In this document: piece after piece, positions 25,501-34,002 of the stretch
How positions within the stretch are numbered: position 1 is the stretch's first letter
Layout: each line of letters starts with the position of its first letter
NCBI GenBank assembly: GCA_044598425.1
Contig: CP172536.1
Span: 992,001 to 1,056,000 of the forward strand
From: JAEVLT01 sp044598425
GTDB lineage: Bacteria; Bacillota; Bacilli; Bacillales; Cytobacillaceae
Reading direction: 5' to 3'
Length of the DNA: 64,000 bases
Notes under the pieces: model-generated
The model's database searches: none
What the model was told of the DNA's origin: nothing
Seen by the model: the letters and a program-made list of their open reading frames with translations, nothing else
Made by a program: the position numbers and the translations under genes

Positions 25501-26139
25501 ATGAAACATTGGGATCAGTTTCTTGCGCCATATAAACAGGCGGTTGATGAACTAAAGGTAAAACTAAAAGGAATGAGGAGCCAATTTGAATTGGATTCTT
25601 CTCATTCACCAATTGAATTTGTAACCGGCAGAGTGAAACCAATTGCGAGCATTCTTGATAAAGCCAATCAAAAAGGGATTCCGCTTGATCGATTGGAATT
25701 AGAAATGCAGGATATCGCTGGCCTGCGCATGATGTGCCAATTTGTTGATGATATCCATATGGTGGTCAATCTTTTAAGAAATCGCAATGACTTTGAAATT
25801 GTCGAAGAGCGGGACTATATTTCTCATAAAAAAACAAGCGGCTATCGATCATACCATGTAGTGATTCGCTATCCTGTTCAAACAATCCATGGAGAAAAAA
25901 AGATTTTGGCTGAGATTCAGATTAGAACACTGGCGATGAACTTTTGGGCTACCATTGAGCACTCGCTTAATTATAAATACAAAGGCGCCTTTCCAACTGA
26001 TATTCAGATGAGGCTGAAGCGGGCGGCCGAGGCTGCTTTTCGTTTGGATGAAGAAATGTCGCTGATCCGTGGAGAAATTCAGGAGGCGCAAGCCTTTTTT
26101 ACCCGAAATAAAGAGCAGAAACAAGAGGCAAAAGAGTAG
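25501..26139 (+). CDS. yjbM: Small alarmone synthetase YjbM (SasB/RelQ)
   Basis: A 212-residue GTP/GDP pyrophosphokinase that makes (p)ppGpp without a hydrolase domain. The synthetase core has DIAGLRMMCQFVDD (about residues 75-88), ISHKKTSGYRSYH (about 108-120), and EIQIRTLAMNFWATIEH (about 137-153), the RelA/SpoT synthetase motifs. GAGGTG precedes the ATG. RelQ enzymes are tetramers activated by pppGpp. It is followed by NAD kinase, as in B. subtilis. Confidence 0.94.
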   Translation: MKHWDQFLAPYKQAVDELKVKLKGMRSQFELDSSHSPIEFVTGRVKPIASILDKANQKGIPLDRLELEMQDIAGLRMMCQFVDDIHMVVNLLRNRNDFEIVEERDYISHKKTSGYRSYHVVIRYPVQTIHGEKKILAEIQIRTLAMNFWATIEHSLNYKYKGAFPTDIQMRLKRAAEAAFRLDEEMSLIRGEIQEAQAFFTRNKEQKQEAKE

Positions 26140-26184
26140 CGGCCAATCGATGAAAGCAAATTTGGGGAAGAAGGAGCTAAAAAG

Positions 26185-26985
26185 ATGAAATTTGCCATTA
26201 CATCAAAAGGAGATCAAAAGTCCAATACGTTAATGCATAAAATGAGGACGTATTTACTTGATTTTGATCTTATCTATGATGAGGATCAGCCGGATATTGT
26301 GGTTTCTGTTGGCGGGGATGGGACTCTTTTGTACGCTTTTCACCGCTACAGCAGCCGCTTGGATAAAACAGCGTTTGTCGGCATACATACAGGACACCTT
26401 GGTTTTTATGCGGACTGGACGCCTGAAGAAATTGAAAAACTTGTCATTGCGATTGCGAAAACACCTTATCAAGTGGTAGACTATCCGCTGGTGGAGGTTA
26501 TCATCCGCTACCAGCACGGCGGAAAGGAATCGAGATACCTTGCTTTGAATGAATCCACGGTAAAAAGTGTGGAGGGAACACTCGTAATGGATGTAGAGAT
26601 TCGCGGTGAGCATTTTGAACGCTTTCGCGGCGATGGTCTTTGTGTTTCTACTCCATCGGGCAGTACCGCTTACAATAAAGCACTAGGCGGCGCCATTATC
26701 CATCCTTCCATTGCCGCGATCCAAGTCGCCGAAATGGCATCGATCAACAACAGGGTATTTCGTACCGTTGGTTCGCCGCTGATTCTTCCTGCCCATCATA
26801 CGTGTATGCTGAAGCCAGTTAACCGGGCAGATTTTCAAGTGACGGTCGATCATTTGACACTGCTTCACAAGGATGTGAAATCGATTCAGTTTCGGGTGCC
26901 CGAGGAAAAAATTCGCTTTGCAAGGTTCAGACCGTTTCCTTTCTGGAAGCGGGTGCATGATTCCTTTATTTCAGATTCAGACTAA
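26185..26985 (+). CDS. nadK: NAD kinase
   Basis: Phosphorylates NAD to NADP. The 266-residue protein has the GGDGT motif (VSVGGDGTLLYAF, about residues 43-55), the NE of ALNESTVKS (about 121-129), and the glycine-rich PSGSTAYNKALGG (about 152-164). AAGGAGC lies upstream. The neighbours (alarmone synthetase upstream, RluD-like synthase 36 bases downstream) form a short operon. B. subtilis names for this gene are nadF, ppnKA and yjbN. Confidence 0.94.
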   Translation: MKFAITSKGDQKSNTLMHKMRTYLLDFDLIYDEDQPDIVVSVGGDGTLLYAFHRYSSRLDKTAFVGIHTGHLGFYADWTPEEIEKLVIAIAKTPYQVVDYPLVEVIIRYQHGGKESRYLALNESTVKSVEGTLVMDVEIRGEHFERFRGDGLCVSTPSGSTAYNKALGGAIIHPSIAAIQVAEMASINNRVFRTVGSPLILPAHHTCMLKPVNRADFQVTVDHLTLLHKDVKSIQFRVPEEKIRFARFRPFPFWKRVHDSFISDSD

Positions 26986-27021
26986 GCGAAAGATTTTGAT
27001 AAAATTGACAGAGGTAAGAGG

Positions 27022-27909
27022 ATGCCTTTACGATTTCGAATAAATTGGTTTGTAGACCAGCAGCATGACGGAAAATTACTAAGAGAGTTCTTAAAGGAGC
27101 ATGAGATTTCCCGAACAGCTTTGACGGATATTAAGTTTAAGGGCGGAAAAATATTGGTTAACGATGCGGAAGTAAATGTCCGCTATCAATTAAGGAAAGG
27201 TGACAGGCTAGAGGTGGTATTTCCGCCGGAAAAGAGAAGTGAAGGTGTTAAAGGCGAGTATCTTCCGCTCGAGATTGTCTATGAAGATAACTTTGTTCTT
27301 GTTGTGAATAAACCTTCAGGTATGAACACGATCCCATCAAGAGAACATCCTGCAGGAAGCCTTGCCAACGCCCTTATTGGATATTATGAAAAAAAAGGCA
27401 TTGAAGCGACAGCGCATATTGTAACAAGGCTTGATCGCAATACTTCAGGTCTTGTTTTAATTGCCAAGCATCGCCATGTCCACCATTTATTTAGCCAAGC
27501 ACAGCAAAAAGGAGGCGTTAATCGGGTATATGAAGCCTTCGTCAGCGGCTCGGTTGAAAAAGAAAGCAGAACAATTGAACAGCCGATTGGCCGAAAAGCC
27601 GAAAGCATCATTGAGCGTGAAGTGCGGAATGATGGGCAATATGCCTGCACCCACTATCGAGTGCTTGCGAGGGCAGAAGCGTATTCTCATTTGGAATTGA
27701 GGCTGGAAACAGGGCGAACGCATCAGATTCGCGTGCATATGTCCTTTATCGGTCACCCGCTCCTAGGAGACGATTTATATGGCGGAAGTACTGAAAGGAT
27801 TAAGAGGCAGGCACTTCATTGCAAACAGCTTGCTTTTTGGCACCCTTTTCGCAACGAAGAAATGCGTTTCTCAGCTCCGCTCCCTCCAGATATGAAAAGG
27901 CTGACCTAA
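27022..27909 (+). CDS. yjbO: RluA/RluD-family pseudouridine synthase YjbO
   Basis: A 295-residue RNA pseudouridine synthase. The catalytic aspartate is in HIVTRLDRNTSGL (about residues 132-144), with the C-terminal ETGRTHQIRVHMSFIGHPLLGDDLYGG. The N-terminus (residues 15-75) is an S4-like RNA-binding domain (LLREFLKEHEISRTALTDIK). Its RNA target cannot be told; large-subunit rRNA or tRNA is typical of the family. GAGGTAAGAGG precedes the ATG. A terminator follows. Confidence 0.93.
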   Translation: MPLRFRINWFVDQQHDGKLLREFLKEHEISRTALTDIKFKGGKILVNDAEVNVRYQLRKGDRLEVVFPPEKRSEGVKGEYLPLEIVYEDNFVLVVNKPSGMNTIPSREHPAGSLANALIGYYEKKGIEATAHIVTRLDRNTSGLVLIAKHRHVHHLFSQAQQKGGVNRVYEAFVSGSVEKESRTIEQPIGRKAESIIEREVRNDGQYACTHYRVLARAEAYSHLELRLETGRTHQIRVHMSFIGHPLLGDDLYGGSTERIKRQALHCKQLAFWHPFRNEEMRFSAPLPPDMKRLT

Positions 27910-27935
27910 CATAAATGCAGGTCAGTTTTTTTTCT
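27899..27935 (+). terminator. Terminator after yjbO
   Basis: CTGACCT and AGGTCAG flank an 11-base loop and are followed by eight T. The 3' end of prpE starts shortly after on the other strand. Confidence 0.8.
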
Positions 27936-27950
27936 TTTTTACGAAACTCC

Positions 27951-28691
27951 TTAAGCATATTCTTTAAATTTTTCGGAAACATATGGCATAGTAGAAGGAA
28001 CAGAAACAAGTTCTTTTTCTGGATAGCGGAGCGCGGTGAGTTTACCGCCAAAAACGGCTCCGGTATCAATATTGTACGTATTATTGATAATTCGCACTTC
28101 TTTCACAGGCGTATGGCCGTAGACAATGGCCGCTTCACCGGTATAGTTTTTTGCCCAGTCTCTTCTTTCAGGGGTTCCGTCAGGATTCTTTTTTCCTGTA
28201 ATATCTCCATAAAGGACAAAAGTTTTTACTTTTTCATTGGTTAAACCGATATAGTCTTTTTTGATACCGGCATGGGCAACGATCAGTTTTTTTTCATCAA
28301 GTACGAGATAAAGCGGCGCTTTTTCATAAAGTTCAATAAAATGGCAACGGACATTTTGTTGTTCCTGCTTGCTCAATGCTTCATATTCCGCTGCAGTTGT
28401 TTCAAGTCCATGGGTCACTTGGACTTTATTGCCGAGGAAAAATCGGTATAATTTATTACAATGGTTCCCTGGTGTATAAAATGCCTTTTTATGCTGAATC
28501 ACGAGTCTCCAGACAATCTCGGCAATTTCCAGCGATTGCGGACCGCGATCAGTCAGATCGCCCACAAACCCGAGAACGCGATTGTCCGGATGAAGCGGGA
28601 TTCCCGTTTCCCAGCTATATCCTAGCTTCTTCGTTAATTGTTGAAATTCCGGCAGACAGCCGTGAATATCTCCGATGATATCAATTTTCAA
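27951..28691 (-). CDS. prpE: Bis(5'-nucleosyl)-tetraphosphatase PrpE
   Basis: A 246-residue calcineurin-type metallophosphatase with GDIHGC (residues 8-13), GDLTDRGP (about 43-50), GNHCNK and HAGI/GHTPVKE motifs. B. subtilis PrpE hydrolyses Ap4A-type nucleotides and phosphotyrosine and affects spore germination. Start is TTG 28691 with AAAGGAGG eight bases upstream; the longer open frame to 28754 has no ribosome site. It reads divergently from yjbQ. Confidence 0.92.
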   Translation of the reverse strand: MKIDIIGDIHGCLPEFQQLTKKLGYSWETGIPLHPDNRVLGFVGDLTDRGPQSLEIAEIVWRLVIQHKKAFYTPGNHCNKLYRFFLGNKVQVTHGLETTAAEYEALSKQEQQNVRCHFIELYEKAPLYLVLDEKKLIVAHAGIKKDYIGLTNEKVKTFVLYGDITGKKNPDGTPERRDWAKNYTGEAAIVYGHTPVKEVRIINNTYNIDTGAVFGGKLTALRYPEKELVSVPSTMPYVSEKFKEYA

Positions 28692-28773
28692 ATGTAATCC
28701 TCCTTTTTGGATTTTTCCTATTACAAGTTCATGTAATCGTCTGGTAAAAAACAATAAAGAAAGGGGAATGGCC

Positions 28774-30633
28774 TTGCAGCAGCATACATCCGTTATATCC
28801 TTGTTAATCGTTGTGACAACAGCGTTTCTGACACCGATTATTCTTCACCGATTTAAGTTAAATTATATCCCAGTTGTTGTAGCAGAGATCATTATGGGAC
28901 TGATTATCGGCAAAAGCGGCTTTGATTTAGTACAAAAAGATAGTTGGATTGAAACCCTTTCAACTTTAGGCTTTATCTTTTTAATGTTTCTCAGCGGCTT
29001 GGAAATTGACTTTTCCGCATTTAGCAATAAGAAAAAGCGTGAAACACTGCCAAGCGGCAAACAGGAGCCCAATTCTTTCTTTGTGTCCTTCATTATTTTT
29101 GGCGGTATTTTTCTTCTTTCATTAGGACTATCTTATTTATTCGTCTGGGCAGGCTTTATCGAAAGCGCCTTTTTAATGACAATGATTATCTCCACGATTT
29201 CATTGGGGGTGGTTGTACCCACATTGAAAGAAGCCCATCTTATGAAGACAGGCATCGGCCAAATCATCCTGCTGGTGGCCGTGATTGCGGATTTGGCGAC
29301 AATGATTTTATTAGCGTTTTTTGTTTCTTTGCATGAAGGCGGCCAAGGAAACACATGGCTATTATTAATTCTCTTCGCGGCGGGAATCGTTCTTTATTTT
29401 ATCGGACGGAGATTTAAAAATCGCAATTTTATTGAGGCTTTGTCAACAGGGACCGTTCAAATTGGCACTAGAGCCGTATTTACGCTGATTATTGTCCTTG
29501 TTGGTTTATCGGAGACAGTGGGTGCAGAAAATATATTAGGGGCGTTTCTGGCAGGAGTACTTGTTTCATTGCTGTCGCCCAATCAAGAGCTAGTCCATAA
29601 ACTGGACTCATTTGGTTACGGGTTTTTAATTCCAATTTTCTTCGTTATGGTTGGGGTCAATCTCGATCTATGGTCGCTTTTTAGCGATAAAAAACTTCTG
29701 CTGTTAATCCCGCTGCTGCTTTTAGGTTTATTGTTATCAAAATTAGTTCCTGTCTATTTATTGAAAATTTGGTATGATACTAAAACGGTGATGGCTTCCG
29801 GCTTTTTGCTGACATCTACATTATCGCTAGTGATAGCCGCGGCGACGATTGGTGAAAGAATGAAAATCATTACACCGCAAATGGGCGGCACGTTAATCCT
29901 TGTAGCCGTGATCACGTCCATTTTTACACCGATTGTTTTTAAAAAGCTTTTTCCAAAAGAGGACGTGGCCAATCGAAAAATCAAAGTCGTCTTTTTAGGT
30001 GCCAACCAGGTTACAATGCCGGTTTCAAGAGAATTAAAGTCCAGCCTTTATGAAGCCATTCTGTATCATACAAAAATCGAAAAATCGGAAAAGCAAATTG
30101 CCGATTCCTTGTTTGAGATTATTGAAATTCCCGATTATTCGTTGGAAACGATGGAGAAAACAGAAGTGTTCAATGCGGAAATCGTCGTAATCTCTACGGG
30201 GGATGAAGAAGAAAATGCGACCCTTGCGATGGCAGTAAAAGAAAGGGGAATTCAAAGGGTGATTGCCAGAATTGAAAGCCCGGATTTGGAAGAAAGCCTG
30301 CGCGAGCATCATATAGAAGTTTTCTCTGTGTTTATGTCAACGAAAGCCCTGCTCCGTGCTTTGATTGAATCGCCGAAAGTGATTAATATTTTAACCAACC
30401 AGGAAGCATCCTTATATGAGATCAGCATGCAAAATGCACAATTCAAAGGAATGTCTCTAAGAAGATTTCCCTTTGCTGGAGATATTATCTTCGTGCGAAT
30501 CTTTCGTGGCAAGGATTCGATTGTGCCGCATGGTGATACGGAACTGGAGCTCAATGACCGCTTGATTGTTACAGGATCCAAAGAATATGTTGATCAATTA
30601 AAACGGGAGTTAGAATTTTGCGAGTCTTGTTAA
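28774..30633 (+). CDS. yjbQ: CPA2-family cation/proton antiporter YjbQ
   Basis: A 619-residue membrane protein. The N-terminal 380 residues form a sodium/proton exchanger domain of about 12 helices, starting at SLLIVVTTAFLTPIIL. The C-terminus has two cytosolic parts: a TrkA-N-like region from KVVFLGANQ (about residue 405) and a TrkA-C domain ending PHGDTELELNDRLIVTG. Such proteins move K+ or Na+ under control of cytosolic ligands. Start is uncertain: TTG 28774 has AAAGGGG at a good spacing, while ATG 28768 is too close to it. Ion specificity is not shown. Confidence 0.88.
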   Translation: MQQHTSVISLLIVVTTAFLTPIILHRFKLNYIPVVVAEIIMGLIIGKSGFDLVQKDSWIETLSTLGFIFLMFLSGLEIDFSAFSNKKKRETLPSGKQEPNSFFVSFIIFGGIFLLSLGLSYLFVWAGFIESAFLMTMIISTISLGVVVPTLKEAHLMKTGIGQIILLVAVIADLATMILLAFFVSLHEGGQGNTWLLLILFAAGIVLYFIGRRFKNRNFIEALSTGTVQIGTRAVFTLIIVLVGLSETVGAENILGAFLAGVLVSLLSPNQELVHKLDSFGYGFLIPIFFVMVGVNLDLWSLFSDKKLLLLIPLLLLGLLLSKLVPVYLLKIWYDTKTVMASGFLLTSTLSLVIAAATIGERMKIITPQMGGTLILVAVITSIFTPIVFKKLFPKEDVANRKIKVVFLGANQVTMPVSRELKSSLYEAILYHTKIEKSEKQIADSLFEIIEIPDYSLETMEKTEVFNAEIVVISTGDEEENATLAMAVKERGIQRVIARIESPDLEESLREHHIEVFSVFMSTKALLRALIESPKVINILTNQEASLYEISMQNAQFKGMSLRRFPFAGDIIFVRIFRGKDSIVPHGDTELELNDRLIVTGSKEYVDQLKRELEFCESC

Positions 30634-30669
30634 ACACCGCAAATACTTTTCATTTAAGAAGCAATAGTG

Positions 30670-30691
30670 TAAAATTAGTACCAAGTGCTAA
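30670..30691 (+). promoter_or_regulatory. FapR operator at the fabI promoter
   Basis: TTAGTACCAAGTGCTAA (30675-30691) is a near-perfect FapR box directly after a TAAAAT -10 element (30670-30675). It shares the 17 bases TAAAATTAGTACCAAGT with the fabH control site. Confidence 0.88.
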
Positions 30692-30719
30692 TAACTTGTA
30701 GTATTAGGAGGATTTTTAG

Positions 30720-31490
30720 ATGAATTTATCATTGGATGGAAAAACATTCGTGGTGATGGGCGTAGCCAATAAACGCAGTATTGCTTGGGGAATTGCCCGC
30801 TCCCTTCATCAAGCGGGAGCGCGGCTTATTTTTACATACGCGGGTGAGAGGCTGGAAAGCAGCGTCCGCGAGCTGGCAGGTTCTCTAGAAGCAGAAAACA
30901 CGCTTGTATTGCCATGCGATGTAACAAAAGATGAAGAAATTGCAAAATGTTTTGCGGCGATTAAAGAAGAAGTGGGCGTGATTCACGGAGTCGCACATTG
31001 CATTGCTTTTGCCAATAAAGAAGAACTTCAAGGCGAGTATATGAATACAACGAGAGAAGGATTCTTGCTTGCCCATAATATTAGTTCCTACTCCTTAACT
31101 GCTGTTGCGAAGGAAGCTCGCGCACTTATGACAGAGGGCGGCAGCATCGTGACGTTAACCTACCTTGGCGGTGAGCGCGCCATTCAAAATTACAATGTCA
31201 TGGGTGTAGCTAAAGCATCACTTGACGCAAGTGTCCGGTATCTTGCCGCTGACCTTGGCAAAGAAAACATTCGCGTGAATTCCATTTCTGCTGGACCAAT
31301 TCGGACGTTATCTGCAAAAGGGGTAAGCGATTTTAACTCCATCCTTAAAGAGATTGAAGAAAGAGCGCCGCTAAGACGTGCGACGACACAAGAAGAAGTC
31401 GGCGATACTGCCGTGTTCCTATTCAGCGATCTATCACGCGGGATTACCGGAGAAAATATTCACGTTGACTCCGGCTTCCATATCCTATAA
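30720..31490 (+). CDS. fabI: Enoyl-ACP reductase (NADH)
   Basis: Performs the last step of each fatty-acid elongation cycle. The 256-residue short-chain dehydrogenase has a cofactor site GVANKRSIAWGIA (residues 13-25) and the FabI-specific catalytic pattern Y-x6-K in YNVMGVAKAS (about residues 157-164) with an upstream tyrosine in TLTYLGG. TAGGAGG precedes ATG 30720. With fabH and fabF it forms the FapR-controlled lipid synthesis set in this window. It is the target of FabI-type inhibitors. Confidence 0.95.
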   Translation: MNLSLDGKTFVVMGVANKRSIAWGIARSLHQAGARLIFTYAGERLESSVRELAGSLEAENTLVLPCDVTKDEEIAKCFAAIKEEVGVIHGVAHCIAFANKEELQGEYMNTTREGFLLAHNISSYSLTAVAKEARALMTEGGSIVTLTYLGGERAIQNYNVMGVAKASLDASVRYLAADLGKENIRVNSISAGPIRTLSAKGVSDFNSILKEIEERAPLRRATTQEEVGDTAVFLFSDLSRGITGENIHVDSGFHIL

Positions 31491-31500
31491 ATGAAACATT

Positions 31501-31536
31501 ACAGCCTGTTCCCATCGCGGGGCAGGCTGTTTTTTA
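31501..31536 (+). terminator. fabI terminator
   Basis: ACAGCCTG and CAGGCTGT enclose a 14-base loop and are followed by six T. Confidence 0.8.
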
Positions 31537-31621
31537 TGCGATATTTTCAACACCTTCAACTTTATGCATACAAATAATAGGAAGGCACAGAAATTTTTTG
31601 AAAAAGAGAGGTGAAGGAGAT

Positions 31622-32464
31622 ATGCCGAAGGAAAAATTGAAAACAAGGCCTTTGCTTTTTATCAGGCAGCCTGAGTTCGAAGTGAATAATTTTCAGATGC
31701 AGCAAAGCTATAGACTCAAGGTTGAGGATCAGGAGAGCACGCTGAAAAGATACGATGAAGATGATTTTAAAGAAGAAATTACGATAGAGGAATCAGCTGT
31801 TGTGGATGCAGCTGAGCCGATTGAAAATCGGATGCAGGAGCCTCCTGTTGTGAGTCCGATAATACAATTTGAAGAAGTCATTCATTTGGCTGCACTCGAG
31901 GAAAAGCATCCCCAACATCAGAATCAAGAAAAAATAGCAGAAGCTGTTGAAATGCTTGATGCAGCCGTGATCGAAACAGAAACGGAAGAAATCGTAGAAG
32001 CCGAAGAGGAACCTTTTGCTGCAGCTGAGGAAGCAGCTTCCATTTTGATTGAACCTGAAGAATATTATAAAACAAATCAAAATGAGGAGACTGAAATAGA
32101 AAGCAAGCTAGAAATAGAAGAACCTATCGAAGAAATGGAAACGGAGAATTTAACAGATCATGAATGTGAACCAGGAGGATTAGAGGAAGGAATGGAAAGA
32201 GAAGAAGAGAATACGATTGAAAGTTCAGATCGCCATTCTGAACAGCAGGACGAACTTAGAGCACTGATCACCAGATTAGCGCGATATCCGAATGTAATCG
32301 AAAGACCTGTATGTGAAGCAGTCATTGACGGTAAAAAAATAAAGCTGCAGGTGATAAGCAAACGAGGGGATATGGTGAAGGTCAAGGTTGCAAGAACCAT
32401 CAAAAAATTTGCGATAACAGATTTTGAAGAACTGTCTATTTTACCTTCATGGAAGGGCCTTTAA
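31622..32464 (+). CDS. cotO: Spore coat protein CotO-like
   Basis: A 280-residue protein. The N-terminus (MPKEKLKTRPLLFIRQPEF) and the C-terminal 65 residues (from LRALITRLARYPNVIERP to FEELSILP) resemble CotO, an outer-coat morphogenetic protein. The middle is a long acidic low-complexity stretch of glutamate with I, A and T (about residues 45-200), longer than in B. subtilis. ATG 31622 follows GAGGTGAAGGAG; a TTG at 31598 is less likely. It is followed by the coat gene at 32634, consistent with a coat cluster. Confidence 0.75.
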   Translation: MPKEKLKTRPLLFIRQPEFEVNNFQMQQSYRLKVEDQESTLKRYDEDDFKEEITIEESAVVDAAEPIENRMQEPPVVSPIIQFEEVIHLAALEEKHPQHQNQEKIAEAVEMLDAAVIETETEEIVEAEEEPFAAAEEAASILIEPEEYYKTNQNEETEIESKLEIEEPIEEMETENLTDHECEPGGLEEGMEREEENTIESSDRHSEQQDELRALITRLARYPNVIERPVCEAVIDGKKIKLQVISKRGDMVKVKVARTIKKFAITDFEELSILPSWKGL

Positions 32465-32496
32465 AAACGCTGATAATCTTAGAGCGTTTTTTTTTT
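32463..32496 (+). terminator. cotO terminator
   Basis: AAAACGCT pairs with AGCGTTTT and is followed by eight T. Confidence 0.75.
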
Positions 32497-32591
32497 GCAC
32501 TAATTCATTCGTACAAGCTAAATTAAATCACTGCCATAAATATATTAGGGAAGGGGAACGAATTCGTTATATTTTTATCCGTAAAAAGCAC

Positions 32592-32624
32592 AAAAAAAGA
32601 GGGGGCTGGTTTTTGAACCCCCTT
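32592..32624 (-). terminator. Terminator of the cotY/cotZ-like gene
   Basis: On the minus strand a GGGGGTTC arm pairs with GAGGGGGCT-side bases and is followed by seven T. Confidence 0.65.
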
Positions 32625-32633
32625 ATTCTCTCT

Positions 32634-33107
32634 CTATATTTCAATTGGCGGCAGGCATGTTACTGCACAGAAGCAATTAAGATCAACTGTAATGCAAGCG
32701 CCTGTTCCTACCAATGTCGCACCTGTGAGAGCTGTGAAAATTGCTGGAAGATCAAGGACTCCCGTTGCATCAAGCGGAGGGGTTGTGCTTAATAGTTCCA
32801 ATGTGGCACAGCAAGTTTCCGGATCCACTTCAACAACTCTGAAGATTGGCGATACAGGGAACGTAAATGTGGCAGTAAGCGGAATTCTTAATGCACCGAA
32901 TCCGATGTATGGTAGACAAGTGTCCTTACATGTTAGGATGACTGGAATTGTGTTGGCTCCCCCAGTAGTCACCCCGCCAACTAATTCTTGAATTGCTCTG
33001 TTACAGCTTGTTGTACATCCAGAATCGACTCGGTCTTGAGCTTCTACGATCGCAAGTAAAGTATCACATACACAGTTGCTTGTGTAAATATCGGTACCGC
33101 AACTCAT
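32634..33107 (-). CDS. cotZ: CotY/CotZ-family spore coat protein
   Basis: A 157-residue cysteine-rich protein of the CotY/CotZ/ExsY group, which forms disulfide-linked crusts or exosporium lattices. Twelve cysteines occur in pairs near both ends (SNCVCD, GCTTSC, CKDTC, PETCC, NCFCAVTC). GGAGG precedes the ATG. B. subtilis carries several such genes with cotX, cotV and cotW at this position; only one is visible here. Whether it is CotY or CotZ cannot be settled by eye. Confidence 0.85.
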   Translation of the reverse strand: MSCGTDIYTSNCVCDTLLAIVEAQDRVDSGCTTSCNRAIQELVGGVTTGGANTIPVILTCKDTCLPYIGFGALRIPLTATFTFPVSPIFRVVEVDPETCCATLELLSTTPPLDATGVLDLPAIFTALTGATLVGTGACITVDLNCFCAVTCLPPIEI

Positions 33108-33259
33108 GGTTTATCCTCCTTATATTTAAGATTATTTTCATTTACAGATTATGAAAAATTACGAGAGAAGGGAATAAGCAAAGCGCCCAACTTTTGGTTA
33201 TTTTCATTACCTGACGAGCCTTGTTTAAAATAGAAATGGCAAAGAAGAGGTGACCGATT

Positions 33260-33619
33260 GTGCTTGGAGTCGATTTTTTGGATATTATCGTCATTGGCCT
33301 AGCATCGTTTCGATTAACAAGATTAATTGTTTTTGATAAAATTACTGAATTTATTCGAATCCCTTTTTTTGATAAGATTACGGAAATAAATGAAGCAGGT
33401 GAAACAGACGTTTATTATACGCCTAAATCTACCGGCATCAAAAAGGTGATAGGGGAATTGCTTAGCTGCTATTGGTGTACTGGAATGTGGGCAAGCCTGT
33501 TTTTAGTCTTATTTTATTGGCTTGCTCCAGCGGCAGGGAGCATTATCATTGTGATTCTCGCCGTTGCTGCGGTCGGATCGATCATTGAAACGGTAATCAC
33601 AAACATGCTGGGCAGCTAA
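33260..33619 (+). CDS. yjcA: YjcA sporulation membrane protein (DUF1360)
   Basis: A 119-residue protein with three hydrophobic stretches: residues 6-22 (FLDIIVIGLASFRLTRL), 74-90 (MWASLFLVLFYWLAP) and 93-112 (GSIIIVILAVAAVGSIIETV). It has a CWC motif (LLSCYWCTGMW) typical of DUF1360. Start is GTG 33260 with AGAGGTGA upstream. In B. subtilis yjcA is a mother-cell sporulation gene next to the coat cluster; its function is unknown. Confidence 0.82.
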   Translation: MLGVDFLDIIVIGLASFRLTRLIVFDKITEFIRIPFFDKITEINEAGETDVYYTPKSTGIKKVIGELLSCYWCTGMWASLFLVLFYWLAPAAGSIIIVILAVAAVGSIIETVITNMLGS

Positions 33620-33682
33620 AATGAACAAGGTTATGCACGATTCATATATTATGGAGAAACAACTTAAGAAGGAGCGATGTAC

Positions 33683-33793
33683 ATGTATCGGCAGAAAAAA
33701 GCCGCACAGACGACGGTGAAACAGATCATTAAGCAAGAGCAAAACAAAGTTAAAAAAGGTTGCGGCTGTGGCAAGCGGAAAAAAAATATTTAA
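33683..33793 (+). CDS. Small basic protein with CGC motif
   Basis: A 36-residue frame with AAGGAG eight bases before ATG 33683. It encodes a Lys/Gln-rich helix (RQKKAAQTTVKQIIKQEQ) and ends GCGCGKRKKNI. Two earlier in-frame ATGs are too close to the ribosome site. The cysteine-glycine tail recalls small coat-associated peptides, but I recognise no family. Confidence 0.45.
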   Translation: MYRQKKAAQTTVKQIIKQEQNKVKKGCGCGKRKKNI

Positions 33794-33855
33794 ATTAAAC
33801 GCGCCGATTGGTGAGCTTTCCCGTCAGAATTCGAACAAAGAACAGGGGAGCGGCA

Positions 33856-33948
33856 ATGATTCAAAAGTATTATATGAAAAAACGAAGGAAAATTCCTGTG
33901 AACCAAACGAAATGGACGCACTCATTGTCCTTCAAAGGCATAATGTAA
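33856..33948 (+). CDS. Possible 30-residue basic peptide
   Basis: GGGGAG lies five bases before ATG 33856. The frame encodes MIQKYYMKKRRKIPVNQTKW and ends SFKGIM. The basic and aromatic composition and a good ribosome site favour translation, but the length is too short for certainty. It lies on the same strand just before the epimerase. Confidence 0.35.
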   Translation: MIQKYYMKKRRKIPVNQTKWTHSLSFKGIM

Positions 33949-34002
33949 AATGAAGTTTTGAATTCAATAGCGAAGTGGGAATTAAAAAAGGAGGAAGCGT
34001 CA

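Noticed and set aside
32424..32792. + strand frame opposite the cotY/cotZ gene
   Set aside because: No ribosome site, mixed composition, and it runs antisense to a well-supported cysteine-rich coat gene and its terminator.
33768..33953. 61-residue frame starting at GTG 33768
   Set aside because: It starts inside the 36-residue peptide gene with no ribosome site; the shorter frame at 33856 has better initiation.
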